The notes: generated by a model not told the origin, from the sequence alone. A stretch of 64,000 bases of DNA from Portulaca oleracea (GCA_029582165.1 CM055877.1:43411249-43475248), one strand, 5' to 3'. Numbered from the stretch's first letter, positions 1 through 9,668 are shown. Program-made: numbers and translations.

Positions 1-355
1 GATCCACTACCACCATAACCACGTCCTTGCCATGCGCAGTCCGGGGAAGGGTCACGATGAAGTCCATGCTCAAATCTTCCCAAGGGCCAATAGACGGGTA
101 AAGGGGTGTAGAGTCCTTGGTGGAACTGACTCTTAACGTGATGTCACGTAACACATTTGGAAACCACCTCGTGCTCATCACCTCCCATCCTAGGCCAATA
201 GAAGTGCTCCTTGAGCATGTCGAGGGTCTTGTTGATGCCAAAGTGACCGAAAAGACCTCCCCTATGGATTTCTTTCACGAGCAACTTTCTTAACGGGCAC
301 TTAGGCACACACAACTTATTCCCCTTGAAAAAGAACCCATCTTGAAGTGCAAAAG
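1..355 (-). pseudogene. integrase N-terminal part of gypsy polyprotein (cut by window edge and Cassandra)
   Basis: The minus strand reads an H2C2-type zinc finger ([14 protein letters not shown], then HFYWPRM, then the cysteine pair around CHMC in a shifted frame) and the start of the integrase catalytic core ([11 protein letters not shown]...[16 protein letters not shown], containing the first catalytic Asp) at about 10-110. The line between the RNase H tail and this finger is interrupted exactly by the 721 bp Cassandra element, with AAAAG on both sides. A frame change lies near 140. Confidence 0.82.
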
Positions 356-648
356 TGTAATGCCCCAACCCCTTTTGGATCGCGGACATTACCGATAACT
401 GCTTCAAGGATCGCTGAATGGCCCCACAAATCACCACGAGTCTTTCTAGTGTGCTTCGCCCTCGCTCACACGCTGCCTGGGAAAACTTCCCAGGAGGTCA
501 CCCATCCTAAGACTACTCCCAGCCAAGCACGCTTAACTGAGAAGTTCCCAACGGATGAGCTACCATAAAAGAAGGTGCACCTTGATGATATAAGTAATCA
601 TTTCAATCCCTTTAAGCCACACTTTATCCATATATCCAGGGTATTACA
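356..648 (-). repeat. Cassandra copy 1, 3' LTR
   Basis: 293 bp direct repeat of 784-1076 with TG...CA ends. The two LTRs differ at scattered sites (for example TGTAATGCC against TGTAACGCC at the edge), so the insertion is not very recent. The 5S-like core is at about 479-564. Confidence 0.95.
479..564 (-). other. 5S rRNA-derived segment in Cassandra LTR
   Basis: Read on the minus strand this matches the 3' two-thirds of plant 5S rRNA: AGTTAAGCGTGCTTGG, then an AGTAGT-like loop, then GGATGGGTGACCTCCTGGGA. It therefore covers the internal RNA polymerase III control region (A box, intermediate element, C box). It is part of the LTR, not a free 5S gene: the 5S 5' end is missing or diverged. A second copy is at 907-992. 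Confidence 0.92.
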
Positions 649-765
649 ATCACCCCCACTTAAGCGCACAACACCCTCGTTATGCATCAATCCACTCCAG
701 AATCTTTGCCCCACTAGGTGACTAGCCATGGATCTCTCGTCCACTGGCGCAGCTGACGGTCGCGG

Positions 766-781
766 GTCGACTCTGATACCA
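766..781 (-). other. primer-binding site, tRNA-iMet type (Cassandra 1)
   Basis: On the minus strand TGGTATCAGAGTCGAC follows the 5' LTR after a two-base spacer. The first eleven bases are the usual complement of the 3' end of plant initiator tRNA-Met. Confidence 0.9.
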
Positions 782-783
782 TT

Positions 784-1076
784 TGTAACGCCCCGGTCAA
801 TCCTGGGCCGGGGACATTATTGATAATTGCTTCAATGATCGTTGACTGGCCCCAGAAATCACCAAGAGTCTTTCCAGCGTGCTTCGTCCTCGCTCACACG
901 CTGCCTGGGAAAACTTCCCATGAGGTCACCCATCCTAAGACTACTCCCAGCCAAGCAAGCTTAACTGAGGAGTTCCCAATGGATGAGCTACCATAAAAGA
1001 AGGTGCACCTTGGTGATATAAGTAGTCATTTCAATCCTCTTAAGCCACACTTTACCACATTACTCAGGGTGTTACA
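784..1076 (-). repeat. Cassandra copy 1, 5' LTR
   Basis: 293 bp LTR, first in transcriptional order on the minus strand. It is followed by the tRNA-Met primer site at 766-781. The 5S-like core is at about 907-992. Confidence 0.95.
907..992 (-). other. 5S rRNA-derived segment in Cassandra copy 1, 5' LTR
   Basis: Second 5S-like block of copy 1. It differs from the first at a few sites, for example CCCATGAGG in place of CCCAGGAGG within the C-box region and CAAGCAAGC in place of CAAGCACGC in the A-box region, so this Pol III promoter is slightly more damaged than the one at 479-564. Confidence 0.88.
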
Positions 1077-1081
1077 AAAAG

Positions 1082-2075
1082 AACCATTGCCACCCTCGAG
1101 ATGAAGTTTGAAATCCCCATCCTCCTTGTAGAATTCTTGCATATGTTGGAAACCAAGGACCCGAGCTGCAATAACCGAAAAAAGGGCATGCCTCCGAGAA
1201 AGAGCATCGACCACCACATTGATGCTCCCCTTCTTATGTTTGGCAACAAAGTTGAAGCTTTGGAGGTATTCCACCCACTTGGCATGGCGAATGTTGAGCT
1301 TATGTTGGCCATTCAAGTACTTGAGGGCCTCATGATCGGAGTGGAGAACGAATTGGTTAGGCCTCAAGTAGTGGGACCAATGGTTGAGGGCACGTACAAG
1401 GGCATAGAACTCCTTGTCATAAGTAGAGTAGTTCTTCCTCGATCCATTGAGCTTCTCGCGAAAATAGACAATGGAGCGTTGATTTTGCAATAGGACGGCT
1501 CAAATACCTACATCGCTAGCATCACAATCAACTTCAAAAACTTGTGAGAAATCTGGGAGGGCAAGCACCGAAGCCTAACAAAGTTTGGCCTTAAGCTTCT
1601 CAAACGCACCTTGCGTCGCCTCGGTCCATTCAAAGGTTCCCATCTTCATACATTTAATGATGGGAGCCGTGAGGGTGCTAAACCCTTGGATGAACCGACT
1701 ATAAAAAGAAGTTAGGTCGTGGAAGCTTCTCACCTCCATCATGAATTAATAGCTTCCACCTTCGAGGGATCCATCGAGATACCTCGGTCGGACACAATGT
1801 AGCCAAGAAAGGTAACTTGAGGTGTGCAAAACTCATACTTCTCAAGCTTACCGAACAACTTCTGCTGCTGAAGGACCTTGAAGACAAACTCCAAGTGCGA
1901 GAGATGATCGACCCACACTTAGAGTAGATGAGGATGTCGTCGAAGTACACGCCCATAAACTTGCCGATGTAGGGCATCAACACCTCATTCATTAGGGGCA
2001 TGAAGGAGCTAGGGGCGTTAGAAAGGTCAAAAGGCATAACAAGCCATTTATACAACCTCCCTTTAGTCTTATAGC
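1082..2075 (-). pseudogene. reverse transcriptase/RNase H part of gypsy polyprotein
   Basis: Reading leftwards from 2075, the frame gives the RT palm with KWLVMPF, NAPSSFM and the catalytic [10 protein letters not shown] box (about 1930-2055). After an interrupted stretch it gives RNase H, with FEVDCDAS (about 1500-1535), [23 protein letters not shown] and DALSRR (about 1200-1480). An in-frame stop follows DVGI in the RNase H motif, and frame changes lie around 1700-1900, so no active enzyme can be made. The family role would be reverse transcription of the element RNA and removal of the RNA strand. Confidence 0.88.
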
Positions 2076-2556
2076 ACTGTAACGTGGATTTGTAACCCCG
2101 ATTTCGTCGTTCTTCTCAGGGAGCAAGGGGCCTAAGACCAAGCTATCTAGGTCTAGGTTGGGCTTAAGATCACTAAAGGATGAAACAGGTTGAAAAGAGG
2201 ATCACAACACAACAAAGAAACTTTGGTCGGGTCAAGAATACAAAATGGGCTTCGTAGGCTTTTCGGGATGCAAACGGGGATAAGGAAATGGGTTTTGCAA
2301 CAAGAGAACAATAAGGAGGGAGAATCAAGTGGCTATTCTGTTAGAAAAGACCCATCGGGCTTCCTCTCTCGAGGATAGTCCGGATTAACTTCCTCAAAGT
2401 CCACCGCGGACCCGGAGGGTTAATGAAGCGAAATTCCCTAGTTAGTCTCTTTCCCACTCTCGTGAGCGAGTGCTAACTATCCCAATTCCAACCTTCCATA
2501 ATAAGTGTTGGATGTATTCGGGAGCTTTCGGACCCAAACACATCTGTTTAGGCATG
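2076..2556 (-). mobile_element. Athila-like LTR fragment, inverted relative to the next LTR
   Basis: This block is the reverse complement of about 3660-4136. Matching landmarks include the CCCTGAGAAGAACGA tract, the TTGCAACAAGAGAA / TTCTCTTGTTGCAA block, the CTCTCTCGAGGATAGTCCGG block, and the sequence around CGAATACATCCAACACTT. The LTR end near 2076 (TTACA on the minus strand) abuts the gypsy RT frame directly. Homology fades around 2545-2556. The arms are diverged by many substitutions. The neighbouring plus-strand LTR starts within a few dozen bases, giving a head-to-head arrangement. Confidence 0.82.
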
Positions 2557-2800
2557 ATTTTGGGCCTAAATATCACCTTTTATCTTAGTATTCTTGCTCG
2601 ATTCCGAGTCTTTTTCATGCTTTTTACTAGTGTTTTGGTTGTTTTGTAGGTTTTCGCACTTTTGGAGCAAAAGCAAGGAAAATGGGCTATTTTGAGGCTT
2701 TTTAGGGAATCCTGAGCGATTCCCCGAGCCAAGTCGAGCCGAGAGCCGAAGCGGAGACGACCCGGGAGGTCCCTCCCAAAGTTTGGTGCTGATCAATGAG

Positions 2801-3076
2801 GTAACACCCGCTACAATCCTTGTAGCGAGCGTTACAAGCCTTGGAAGGAAGCAAAGAGAAGGGAAATAGCAGGTGTCGCGACCGCCACACACATTGTGAC
2901 ACTCGTTACAGGCCGTCGCCCCCGTTACCTGTCGCGTGCCACCCGCTATCCTGCGCAAACTGCTGATCACCTTGGCCGAACAGAAGGAGATCGCCCCTGC
3001 GACCTTGCATAACTCTGAATTGCCTGACAAATTTTCTCATCCATCGCGCCCGCTACCCCCAAGGTCGCGCCTGCGA
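2801..3076. repeat. phased GC-rich palindrome cluster in Athila-like LTR F
   Basis: Units of 14 bp with 5 bp arms and a 4 bp centre, consensus GT(A/C)GC-NCCC-GC(T/G)AC, start at 2801, 2822, 2875, 2896, 2915, 2936, 2990, 3043 and 3063. Neighbouring starts are 21, 21, 19, 21 and 20 bp apart within groups. Several units have one or two arm mismatches. The cluster ends 65 bp before the TATA box at 3142. Confidence 0.8.
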
Positions 3077-3141
3077 CCTCCTGATTTCAGTGCGCGTTCT
3101 AGGCTTGAAACGACAGCGTTTTGTTCAACTTCCTTGCTTTC

Positions 3142-3150
3142 TATATAAAC
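3142..3150 (+). promoter_or_regulatory. TATA box of Athila-like LTR F
   Basis: TATATAAAC in a plain context, about 65 bp after the last palindrome. The distance is similar to that in other palindrome-bearing LTRs here. It is the likely Pol II core promoter of the element. Confidence 0.6.
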
Positions 3151-4141
3151 TCCAAGTGACAATTTTGCTAGGGGTTAGCTTTTATTACCTAGACTTTTAC
3201 ATTCAGCTTGTATTAGTGAGTTTAGTGAGAGATTAGTGAGAGATTAACTCGGATTAATCTAGGGTCTTGGTGGATTTTTGGTGTTGTTCAAGCTTTGGGG
3301 ATTCAATCAATTGAGAGATTGTTGGATCGTCATTTCATTTGCTTTCCTTTGTTCATTTCCAGCATTTTGATAAGTATTCTCTTCCCTTAACCTCTTTTAT
3401 TAATTGCTTTGCTTAATTACTTGCTTATTTAATTATTCTTGCTTGCTACTATCATTGTTTTGCTTGGTTTGTGATTGTTAATGTTAGAATTCATGCTTAG
3501 GGTTGGTTTTGATGTCGTTAGCTTAGTTAGTATCAAGATTAATAGCTAGAAACCCTATGGGTTAGGGGGTAATTAAGGGTGTGAATGGGTGATTAGGTTT
3601 GGGTTAGCAATTTTAGTAAGTAATTAGTTAGGAAATCACTTTCCCACTCCTTTCCTTCCCTCAAGTGGGATGTATTTGGGTTCTAAAGTTCCCGAATACA
3701 TCCAACACTTGTGTTGGAAGGTAGGAGATGGGATAGTTAATGCTCACCCACGAAAGTGGAAGGAGGTTAACTAGGGAATTCCGTTTCATTAACCCTCCGG
3801 GTCCGTGGTGGACTTTGGGGAAGTTAATCCGGACTATCCTCGAGAGAGGAAGCCCGATGGGTATTTTCTAACGGAATTGCCACTTGATTCTCCCTCCTTA
3901 TTATTCTCTTGTTGCAAAACCCATTTCCTCATCCCCGTTTGCATCCCGAAAAGCCCCCGAAGCCCATTTTCCATTCTTGGCCGACCTTAGTTTTCTTTCT
4001 TGCGTTGTGATCCCCTTTTCAACCGATTTCCTTACCTAGCGATTTCGATCCCGACCTTAGACCTAGATTCTATGACCAAGGCCCCTCGCTCCCTGAGAAG
4101 AACGATAAAAAACCGAGGTTACAAAACCACGTTTCATAAAA

Positions 4142-4159
4142 TGATGCCGTTGCCGGGGA
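4142..4159 (+). other. primer-binding site, tRNA-Asp type (degenerate)
   Basis: TGATGCCGTTGCCGGGGA differs from the canonical TGGCGCCGTTGCCGGGGA at two positions. This primer type is typical of plant Athila/Cyclops/Calypso gypsy elements. It sits five bases after the LTR end. Confidence 0.88.
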
Positions 4160-4329
4160 GTCAGCGCCCCTAGTTTTAGTTTCTTTGTTTTTGGTTATTT
4201 GAGATTGCTTTCACGCTAGAAATTAGTTTGTGCTAATCCCAATGAATTTGATGCTTCTATTAGTTCTTGTTGGTGCATGTAGGTACACCCTAATGTCTCA
4301 TCGAGCATCGTAGGAGGCTTCGAGTCCTG

Positions 4330-5125
4330 ATGGGTGAAGTTCCAGCTGATTCACCCCGTACCCTTCTTTCATATGTCGTTCCATCTTCGGGTACAGGAGG
4401 CAACCCAATCATCCTACCACCATTACCACTTGACGCAGTATTCGAGTTTAAGCCGTGTCTTCTCGAAGTTTTTGAAAGTAACCCGTTCCATGGAGATATT
4501 TCCGATAGTCCTATTGCTCATATGGAGAGATTTGAAAAGCGTATCAGTTTCATGCATATGCCTGGGATACCTTCGGAGTATCTAAAGTTAAAGTTCTTTC
4601 CTCTAACTTTGATGGGAAAAGCTGAGATGTGGCTTGATATATGTCCACCTGGATATTACTCTTCATGGGAGGCTCGAAAGAGACATTTTCTTCAAAGATT
4701 CTTCCCGACTGATAAAACTTGTAGACTTCGGGAAGATATTATGACCTTCAAGCAAAAAGCCGGAGAGTCTCTTTTCAAGCATGGGGGAGATTCAAAAGTC
4801 TCTAACGTCAGTGTCCACACCATAATCTACCCAACTGGATGCTTCTTCAGCAGTTCTATTGTGGACTCTTTGATTCTCTCAAAGAATCAATCGATATTGC
4901 ATTCGGAGGGACATTTTTGAAGAAGACTGCGGAGGAGGCTAACAAATTCCTTCATGAGCTCGTTCAATATGCTCCCGATTTGGGAGGTAACCGATCAAGA
5001 GGCGAAGATTTAACGTCGGGGTACGATCCCATTATTAAACTTCTCTTGGCCTCCATCTATGAAATGCAAAAAGAAAAGGCGAATGAGGAGACTTCTAATC
5101 TATTGAGAATGACTCAAGAAACGTA
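4330..5125 (+). pseudogene. gag-like protein of Athila-type element (one frameshift)
   Basis: The first frame from ATG 4330 gives the conserved plant retrotransposon gag segment: NPFHGD, PIAHMERFEKRI, LKLKFFPLTLMGKAEMWLD, SSWEARKRHFLQRFFP and GESLF (about residues 60-155). Near 4780 the frame shifts, and the same domain continues at 4839-5125 (LLQQFYCGLFDSLKESID, GGTFLKKTAEEANKFLHEL). Gag would form the particle that packages the RNA. The frameshift rules out a full product. No zinc knuckle is visible downstream. Confidence 0.85.
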
Positions 5126-5410
5126 AATCTTCAATTTTCAACAAATAGAGCAAGTGAGTGCCATTCATTTTTCTCACATCGATCAAGATCCTTTTGCTCA
5201 TGCCAACCTACCAACCATTACCCTTCTACCTCTCAACCCCTTGGCTATCACTCATTTATTCAAGAAGAAACGTTCCATCTAACCCAACAAAACATTCCAC
5301 AACCTCAAATTTCTCAACCACCTCAAGAATCCTCGTTTGAGTTGATGTTGGAGCGAATCATGGATGACTGAGAGGAGGATCAAGCTTACATCCAAAGCCT
5401 CGAGCTCGAA

Positions 5411-6034
5411 TTGGCTCAAGCTAACCAATTTCAACTTACACCCATCCAGCCCCCTCGTAATCAAGGAGTGGAGGTGAATGTTATTACCTTGCCAAGTGGA
5501 GGAGAAGTTGAGGAACCCAAGTTGGTGGAGGAGAGATCTCTTGGAGAGAATGAGGGAGATGTTGAGGATCTAACCGAAGAAGAGGGTACGGAGGTTGAGC
5601 AAGTGGTTGGTTATGAGAAGGAGGAAGTATTAGTTGAGGAAGCCAAGTGCATAGAAGAGAAGGTGGAGGAAGAACAAGAAGAGATTTTGGAAGGAAATGT
5701 TGGTGAATGCCCCAAAGAGCAATTTGATTCCCAACAAATGCAAATTCCTCTCTTCGAATTGTTGATTCAATACTTGATTGATGAAGGACATATTGAATCA
5801 AAGCTTAATGCTCCAAGTGAGAAACCCTTCTTCATGGGACCTTGTGTTGAAGTCAATATGATAGAGACAATTGTTCATGAGCAACAAGAGGAAGTCTACA
5901 TTCTTGAAGTGGAACCCAACAATGGGAATGAAAACAACCATCCCAAGGCCTTATGTCCCGAACCCGAGATAATTGAAGATGCATTTCATGATGATTCCCT
6001 CAAGATTGTTCCATTAAGGAGGGAAATTTCATAG
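5411..6034 (+). pseudogene. acidic, Glu-rich region of Athila-like element
   Basis: A 207-codon open frame without strong domain identity. Residues about 35-110 are very rich in Glu and Val (EEEGTEVEQ, VEEEQEEILEG) and likely form charged helix or disorder. In related plant elements this type of low-complexity segment lies between gag and the protease/RT. It probably continues the broken gag ORF, with stops at 5125 and near 5370 and an end at 6034. A basic-looking frame at 6121-6426 is the same DNA read in a less plausible frame. Confidence 0.5.
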
Positions 6035-6429
6035 ATGAGGTCTACATTGAGGGCATAGGAATTGAGGAGATTATTCCCAAGTGTCTGAAACTTGGAGAAC
6101 CACTTGAAGAAGAGCTTAGGTTGTTTCTTTATCCCCATCACCAAGTCAAACCACCGGAGGAAAACCTTGTTCTTTTTGTCGAGGTGATGAGGAGGTGTTG
6201 GAAAAGGAGAAGGAAGCGACGATGGAAGAAATTGAAAATGTCATCACCTCTTCCTAGCTCATGGTCAACTGTACGATCGGAACGACGACTCGATTTAAGG
6301 TTGTCCAAAGATGGTAGGAGTTGGAAAGCTAGGAAAAAGAAGCGATCATGGTGGAAGAAGCTGATTATGTACCTCTCATGTGCACCATGTCTCTCTAAGA
6401 TCAAACAGGTATTTAGGTCGAGCTAGGGA

Positions 6430-6890
6430 CTTAAAACTAGTGCTCTATGAGAGGCACCCTATAATTTTTGAGGTTCTTTTTTCATTTATTTTTAATTTTT
6501 GCATTTTTCTAATTTTGTTTCTTTTTAATTTTTCTTGTTAGTTTTCTTTAGGTTTTCTACTTTTCTTGTCTTTTTGTTTTTCTTTATTTCTTTCTTTTGT
6601 AATTTGAGGTATTAGTTCTAGGTTTAAAAGAAAAAGTTTGAAAAAAGAGAGAAAAATGATGTGAAAAAGAAAAAAAAAGATGGAGTTGAAAAATAAAAAA
6701 ATTGAAGTTGAGAGTGAAGGAAAATAAGCGTGAGTGAGTGAGTTTTTGAAAGAAAATGAGTGTTGAAGGAGAGTTTGAAAATTAGAAATTTTGGAGTTAA
6801 GTATGAAGAAGTGAAGTAAAATGAGTTAAGAGGAGGAAGTTTTTAAGAGTTAGAAAATTTTTAGAGGTATTTTTGAAGGAGTTGACAGCA
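6430..6890. other. AT- and purine-rich non-coding spacer
   Basis: Alternating T-rich (6470-6600) and A/G-rich (6620-6880) DNA without open frames. It is consistent with the untranslated spacer of an Athila-like element. No specific site is seen. Confidence 0.6.
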
Positions 6891-6893
6891 GAA

Positions 6894-7050
6894 GGTAGCA
6901 GGCGCTACCCCATCCGTAGCACCCGCTACATCGTGCAAACAGCAGCAACAGAACTCCTCCAGAACAAGGTAGCGGCCGCAACAAGGAAGATAGCGCCCGC
7001 GAAGGTTGGCAAGAATTTTCTTGTTCTACACCATGTTTCGCGCCCGCGAC
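6894..7050. repeat. second phased palindrome cluster of the Athila-like region
   Basis: Palindromic units GGTAGCAGGCGCTACC (6894-6909), GTAGCACCCGCTAC (6916-6929), GTAGCGGCCGCAAC (6969), ATAGCGCCCGCGAA (6990) and TTCGCGCCCGCGAC (7037). Spacing of paired units is 21 bp (6895 to 6916, 6969 to 6990). It has the same unit type as the F LTR cluster, so this stretch may be the beginning of a 3' LTR cut by element C, or a diverged leader. Confidence 0.72.
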
Positions 7051-7161
7051 CTGACACTGTTCTGCGAATCTTTCAGCCGTAAAATCCCAACCTTCCTTCA
7101 CTTTTCTCATTTCTTTCTCTCACAAGCTCGACTATCTCTCTCTCTCTCTACAAGCCTTAAC

Positions 7162-8497
7162 TGATGGAGACCCTCCAGCAAGTCCAACAACAGTTCAAGC
7201 ATCACCAACAGCAACAGACCAGGAGTATGGAGATGATTCAGCAACAGCAGCAGCTCGAGCAGCTTCTACTTCATCTTCATCACCCAAGGAGGTTACACCA
7301 ACAACTTTAGCACCAACATTGATAGCAACAAGCCTTGTTGAACCAAACTCAGCAGCTGTTGGAGCATTTCCAGCAGAAACAGCAGACTTCCATTCTCAAC
7401 AACAGTTCAATGAGTCCACATCAGCCGCCACTCCACCAACATCATCCATCCAGGCTTGCTACACCTTGGTAAGGCAATTCCTGGCCAGCACAACCACTCA
7501 TTTCACCAACATTGGTCATTCAGACCAATTCCAATTCCCAGCAGCATCAGTCAAAGCAAGCATCTTTCTCAATTCTGTATCTTTGAATTGAGTGAGATTC
7601 GGCAAGAGGTCCCCCAGAGTTTTTTGTTCCTTGACATGCATTTTCCAAGGACAAGTCAAGTTCTAGCATGATCGAGTAAGGAAACATTAAGTTGCAGGCA
7701 CCAGAAACAGACAATCCCAAAATGATTGCTTGTTATCAGCTTTTCCAGAACCTCAGTTCTGAGGCCAAATTATTTTGTTCAGCTACAATGAGGGTTATTT
7801 AAGTCTTTCCCAACCTTCCTTAAGTTATTGAGATTATATCTAACTTGAGAAAAGCCCGGGAAAGTTACTGAAGTAACTTAGAATTACCCTCCCAGCTAGG
7901 AAAGGCCCTGATTGGCTGAAATTGCCAACCTTTGGGGTTTTGGTCCAATCAGAAGCTAGGAAAGGCCCTGATTAGCTAGAATAGGATGTAATGTAATGTA
8001 TTTATTTTAGTTAAGCAGCTAGATTAGAAGGGAGATTAGCTGGTTACTTTAATTAAGTGCCTCTAATCAAACTGTTTAGGATTAGCTATATATAGTGATG
8101 TATTCAGCACCTTGCAAACTAATCAGTGATATTTCCAATAGCATTCTGAGTGCCCTAGTTGAGCATCTCGTTTGTGAGTGTCAGCAAACTCTCATTTAGT
8201 TGAATCAACTTCAGTATCCAGGAGTTGGCAACCTGGTGGTGTGTATAGAGCTTACTTGCTTCAGTGGTGGTGTGCCTGTATCTGCTAAGGTGACTAAGTC
8301 CTTGCCCTTGTGTTTATCCTGTGGTGTGCCTGTATCAGAGTGAACACAAGTGTATCCTTTTAATTCCTTGTTGGGTTGTCATCTATTCCAGCTAATTGCA
8401 TTCAATTAGCTTTGTTTAAAGTCAATAGCAGTGTGTGTGATTCTGTGTGGTGTTTTGTATGTTCAACACTCTGATCTTTGTGAGCTTGCATACATCA
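7162..8497 (+). repeat. 5' LTR of element C (1336 bp)
   Basis: It begins TGATGGAGACC and ends CATACATCA. Its first 570 bp match 13023-13241 plus 22895-23234, and its last 170 bp match 26089-26253. The 3' third resembles the LTRs of element D (30869-31333 and 38451-38914), for example around GATATTTCCAATAGCATT and the repeated GTGGTGTGCCTGTATC. TATA box at 8086-8095. No palindrome array is visible, so this family serves as a contrast to the others. Confidence 0.88.
8086..8095 (+). promoter_or_regulatory. TATA box of element C LTR
   Basis: CTATATATAG within AT-poor surroundings. It is the likely core promoter; the equivalent in element D is the run of TA repeats at about 38434-38450. Confidence 0.55.
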
Positions 8498-8500
8498 TCT

Positions 8501-8514
8501 TGGTATCATTGCTG
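8501..8514 (+). other. primer-binding site of element C, damaged
   Basis: TGGTATCATTGCTG in place of the intact TGGTATCAGAGCTG that element D keeps at 31337. It is tRNA-iMet type, three bases after the LTR. Confidence 0.8.
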
Positions 8515-8551
8515 TGTTCTATCTTGGAGTGTGTTGTTTGTGATAATTGAG

Positions 8552-9660
8552 ATGGTCGGAACCAGTAGAAGACCCCGGGAAGTCTTAGAACAGACCTTAA
8601 AAGAAAAAGAAGAAATGGAGCAAAAAATGAAGTTCTTAAGTGAGCAGCTGCAGTATTATATGAGATTGCATAGGAATGAGCTTAATGGAGAGATTGATGA
8701 AGAGATGGAGGAAGGAGGAGGTGAGAATCCTTTTAGTAGGTCAGGAAGAGGAGGTCGAGGTCCTAGGCCTACACACAGAAGGAGGAGAAGAGTTAGGAGA
8801 TCACCTAGGATCAGTGAGCCAGAGGAAAATAGTGAGAGTGAAAGGGAAGAAAGGAGGGAAGACAGGAGGATAGAGAAGTTAGATTTCAAGATTGATATAC
8901 CTGAGTATGCAGGGGAGTTAGATCCTGATGTTTTCTTAGATTGGATGCAGACAGTAGAGAGGGTTTTTGACTTGAAAGAAGTTTTAGAAGCAAATAAGGT
9001 GAAGTTAGTAGCCTTGAAGTTAAAAAAATATGCTTTTACTTGGTGGACTAATCTGCAGAGGAGAAGAATGGAGATTGGAGAAGATAGGGTGAACACTTGG
9101 ATTGAAATGAATCAAAAGTCGAAAGAAAAATTCCTTACAGACAACTATATGAAGGAGAACTACTTCAAGCTACAACATTTGGTGCAGGGCAACAAATCTG
9201 TGGAGGACTACACCAAAGAGTTTGAACACTTGCTTTGGAAGTGTAACATGCAAGAAAATGAAGTGCTGACTTATGTTAGATACCTTGCAGGTTTGAATGA
9301 AGGTATCAAAAATGTTGTTGAGCTGCAATCTAAGATTCACTTGATGAGCTGAGTTCTTTGGCTCACAAAGTGGAACATCAGAAGAAGGCTCGAGTGAAGG
9401 AGTATAACAGCAGGTATCCAGCCAAGCCCTATTCCCAAACCAAGCCAAATCCCTACAACAAGCCATACATTTCCCCACAAAGAGCATATCCACCCCCATC
9501 TCCACCTCAATCCAGATATCCAGCCCCGAAGCCCCCACAAAATCAGTTACAAAATGCCCACAAAGAACCCCAGTCCCTGTCAGCAAAGCCTTTCCAGAAA
9601 GAAGATGCTTCAGGTGCCAAGGACTTGGACACATAACATCTGAATGTCCAAACAGGAGAG
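8552..9660 (+). pseudogene. gag of element C (frameshifted)
   Basis: ATG at 8552 opens MVGTSRRPREVLEQ, matched by the D element start at 31389. It has an early coiled-coil-prone segment, an Arg/Gly-rich stretch (GRGGRGPRPTHRRRRR), then the retrotransposon gag fold (KLDFKIDIPEYAGELDPDVFLDWM, FTWWTNLQ, YFKLQHLVQGNKSVEDYTKEFEHLL; residues about 125-260). The frame breaks at about 9340 and resumes at 9358 with a Pro/Lys/Tyr-rich linker. It then gives a CCHC zinc knuckle at about 9605-9650 (CFRCQGLGHITSEC). It would encode nucleocapsid and RNA packaging functions. Confidence 0.9.
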
Positions 9661-9668
9661 CAATCACC

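Larger units (their letters stand above)
356..1076 (-). mobile_element. Cassandra TRIM retrotransposon, complete, copy 1
   Basis: A 721 bp element with two 293 bp LTRs (356-648 and 784-1076), both starting TGTAA and ending TTACA, a 135 bp non-coding internal part, and a perfect AAAAG target duplication (351-355 and 1077-1081). On the minus strand the 5' LTR is followed by a primer site for initiator tRNA-Met (766-781, TGGTATCAGAG) and the 3' LTR is preceded by a purine tract (649-660). Each LTR holds 5S rRNA-like sequence. These are the hallmarks of Cassandra, a terminal-repeat retrotransposon in miniature known to carry 5S sequence and to be non-autonomous. It sits in the integrase region of the gypsy relic, so it is the younger of the two. 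Confidence 0.96.
1..2075 (-). mobile_element. Ty3/gypsy retrotransposon pol relic (interrupted, truncated by window start)
   Basis: The minus strand encodes, in order, the end of a reverse transcriptase (about 2075-1690), RNase H (about 1540-1200), the H2C2 zinc finger of integrase (about 290-150) and the start of the integrase core, which leaves the window at base 1. The order RT-RNaseH-IN identifies Ty3/gypsy; the YFDD box and the phrase WLVMPF are typical of plant chromovirus-like elements. The reading frame is broken by stops and frameshifts, so it is dead. Cassandra copy 1 splits it at 356-1076. Its 5' part (gag, protease, RT fingers) is missing because an inverted Athila-like LTR abuts at 2076, where the RT reading frame stops abruptly. 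No LTR of this element is inside the window. Confidence 0.9.
2590..4136 (+). repeat. Athila-like 5' LTR of element F (start approximate)
   Basis: The start is placed by comparison with the cleaner LTR at 60573: both share CTCGNTTCCGAG near the beginning and, further in, TTTTAGGGAATCC(C/T)GAG, CGAGCCGA and GACCCGGGA-like words. The 3' end (CACGTTTCA at 4136) lies just before the primer site. The LTR carries a palindrome cluster (2801-3076), a TATA box (3142-3150) and a long leader. It has no credible coding region; the short open frames here are chance. Confidence 0.72.
2590..7161 (+). mobile_element. Athila-like Ty3/gypsy element, 5' half (F)
   Basis: It comprises a 5' LTR (about 2590-4136), a tRNA-Asp-type primer site (4142-4159), a gag-like relic (4330-5125), an acidic region (5411-6034), an AT-rich spacer and a second palindrome cluster (6894-7050). 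It stops at 7161, where element C begins with a 5 bp duplication. Continuation at 26254 is possible because C is an insertion, and Athila ORF-1-like coding follows there. Athila/Calypso elements are known for tRNA-Asp primer sites and this gag type. No RT or integrase of this element is present, so it is non-autonomous or heavily rearranged. Confidence 0.75.

Noticed and set aside
485..565. A free-standing 5S rRNA gene
   Set aside because: The 5S-like text lies inside 293 bp direct repeats with TG...CA ends, tRNA-Met primer site and target duplication, and the 5S 5' end is missing. It is a Cassandra LTR.
1101..1493. 130-codon plus-strand frame
   Set aside because: Exact shadow of the minus-strand RNase H coding.
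2566..3030. 154-codon minus-strand open frame
   Set aside because: It runs through the palindrome cluster of an Athila-like LTR in antisense; GC-rich bias explains it.
7319..7591. Ser/Thr/Gln-rich small protein
   Set aside because: Lies in the LTR of element C, is repeated in the 3' LTR pieces, and has no domain.
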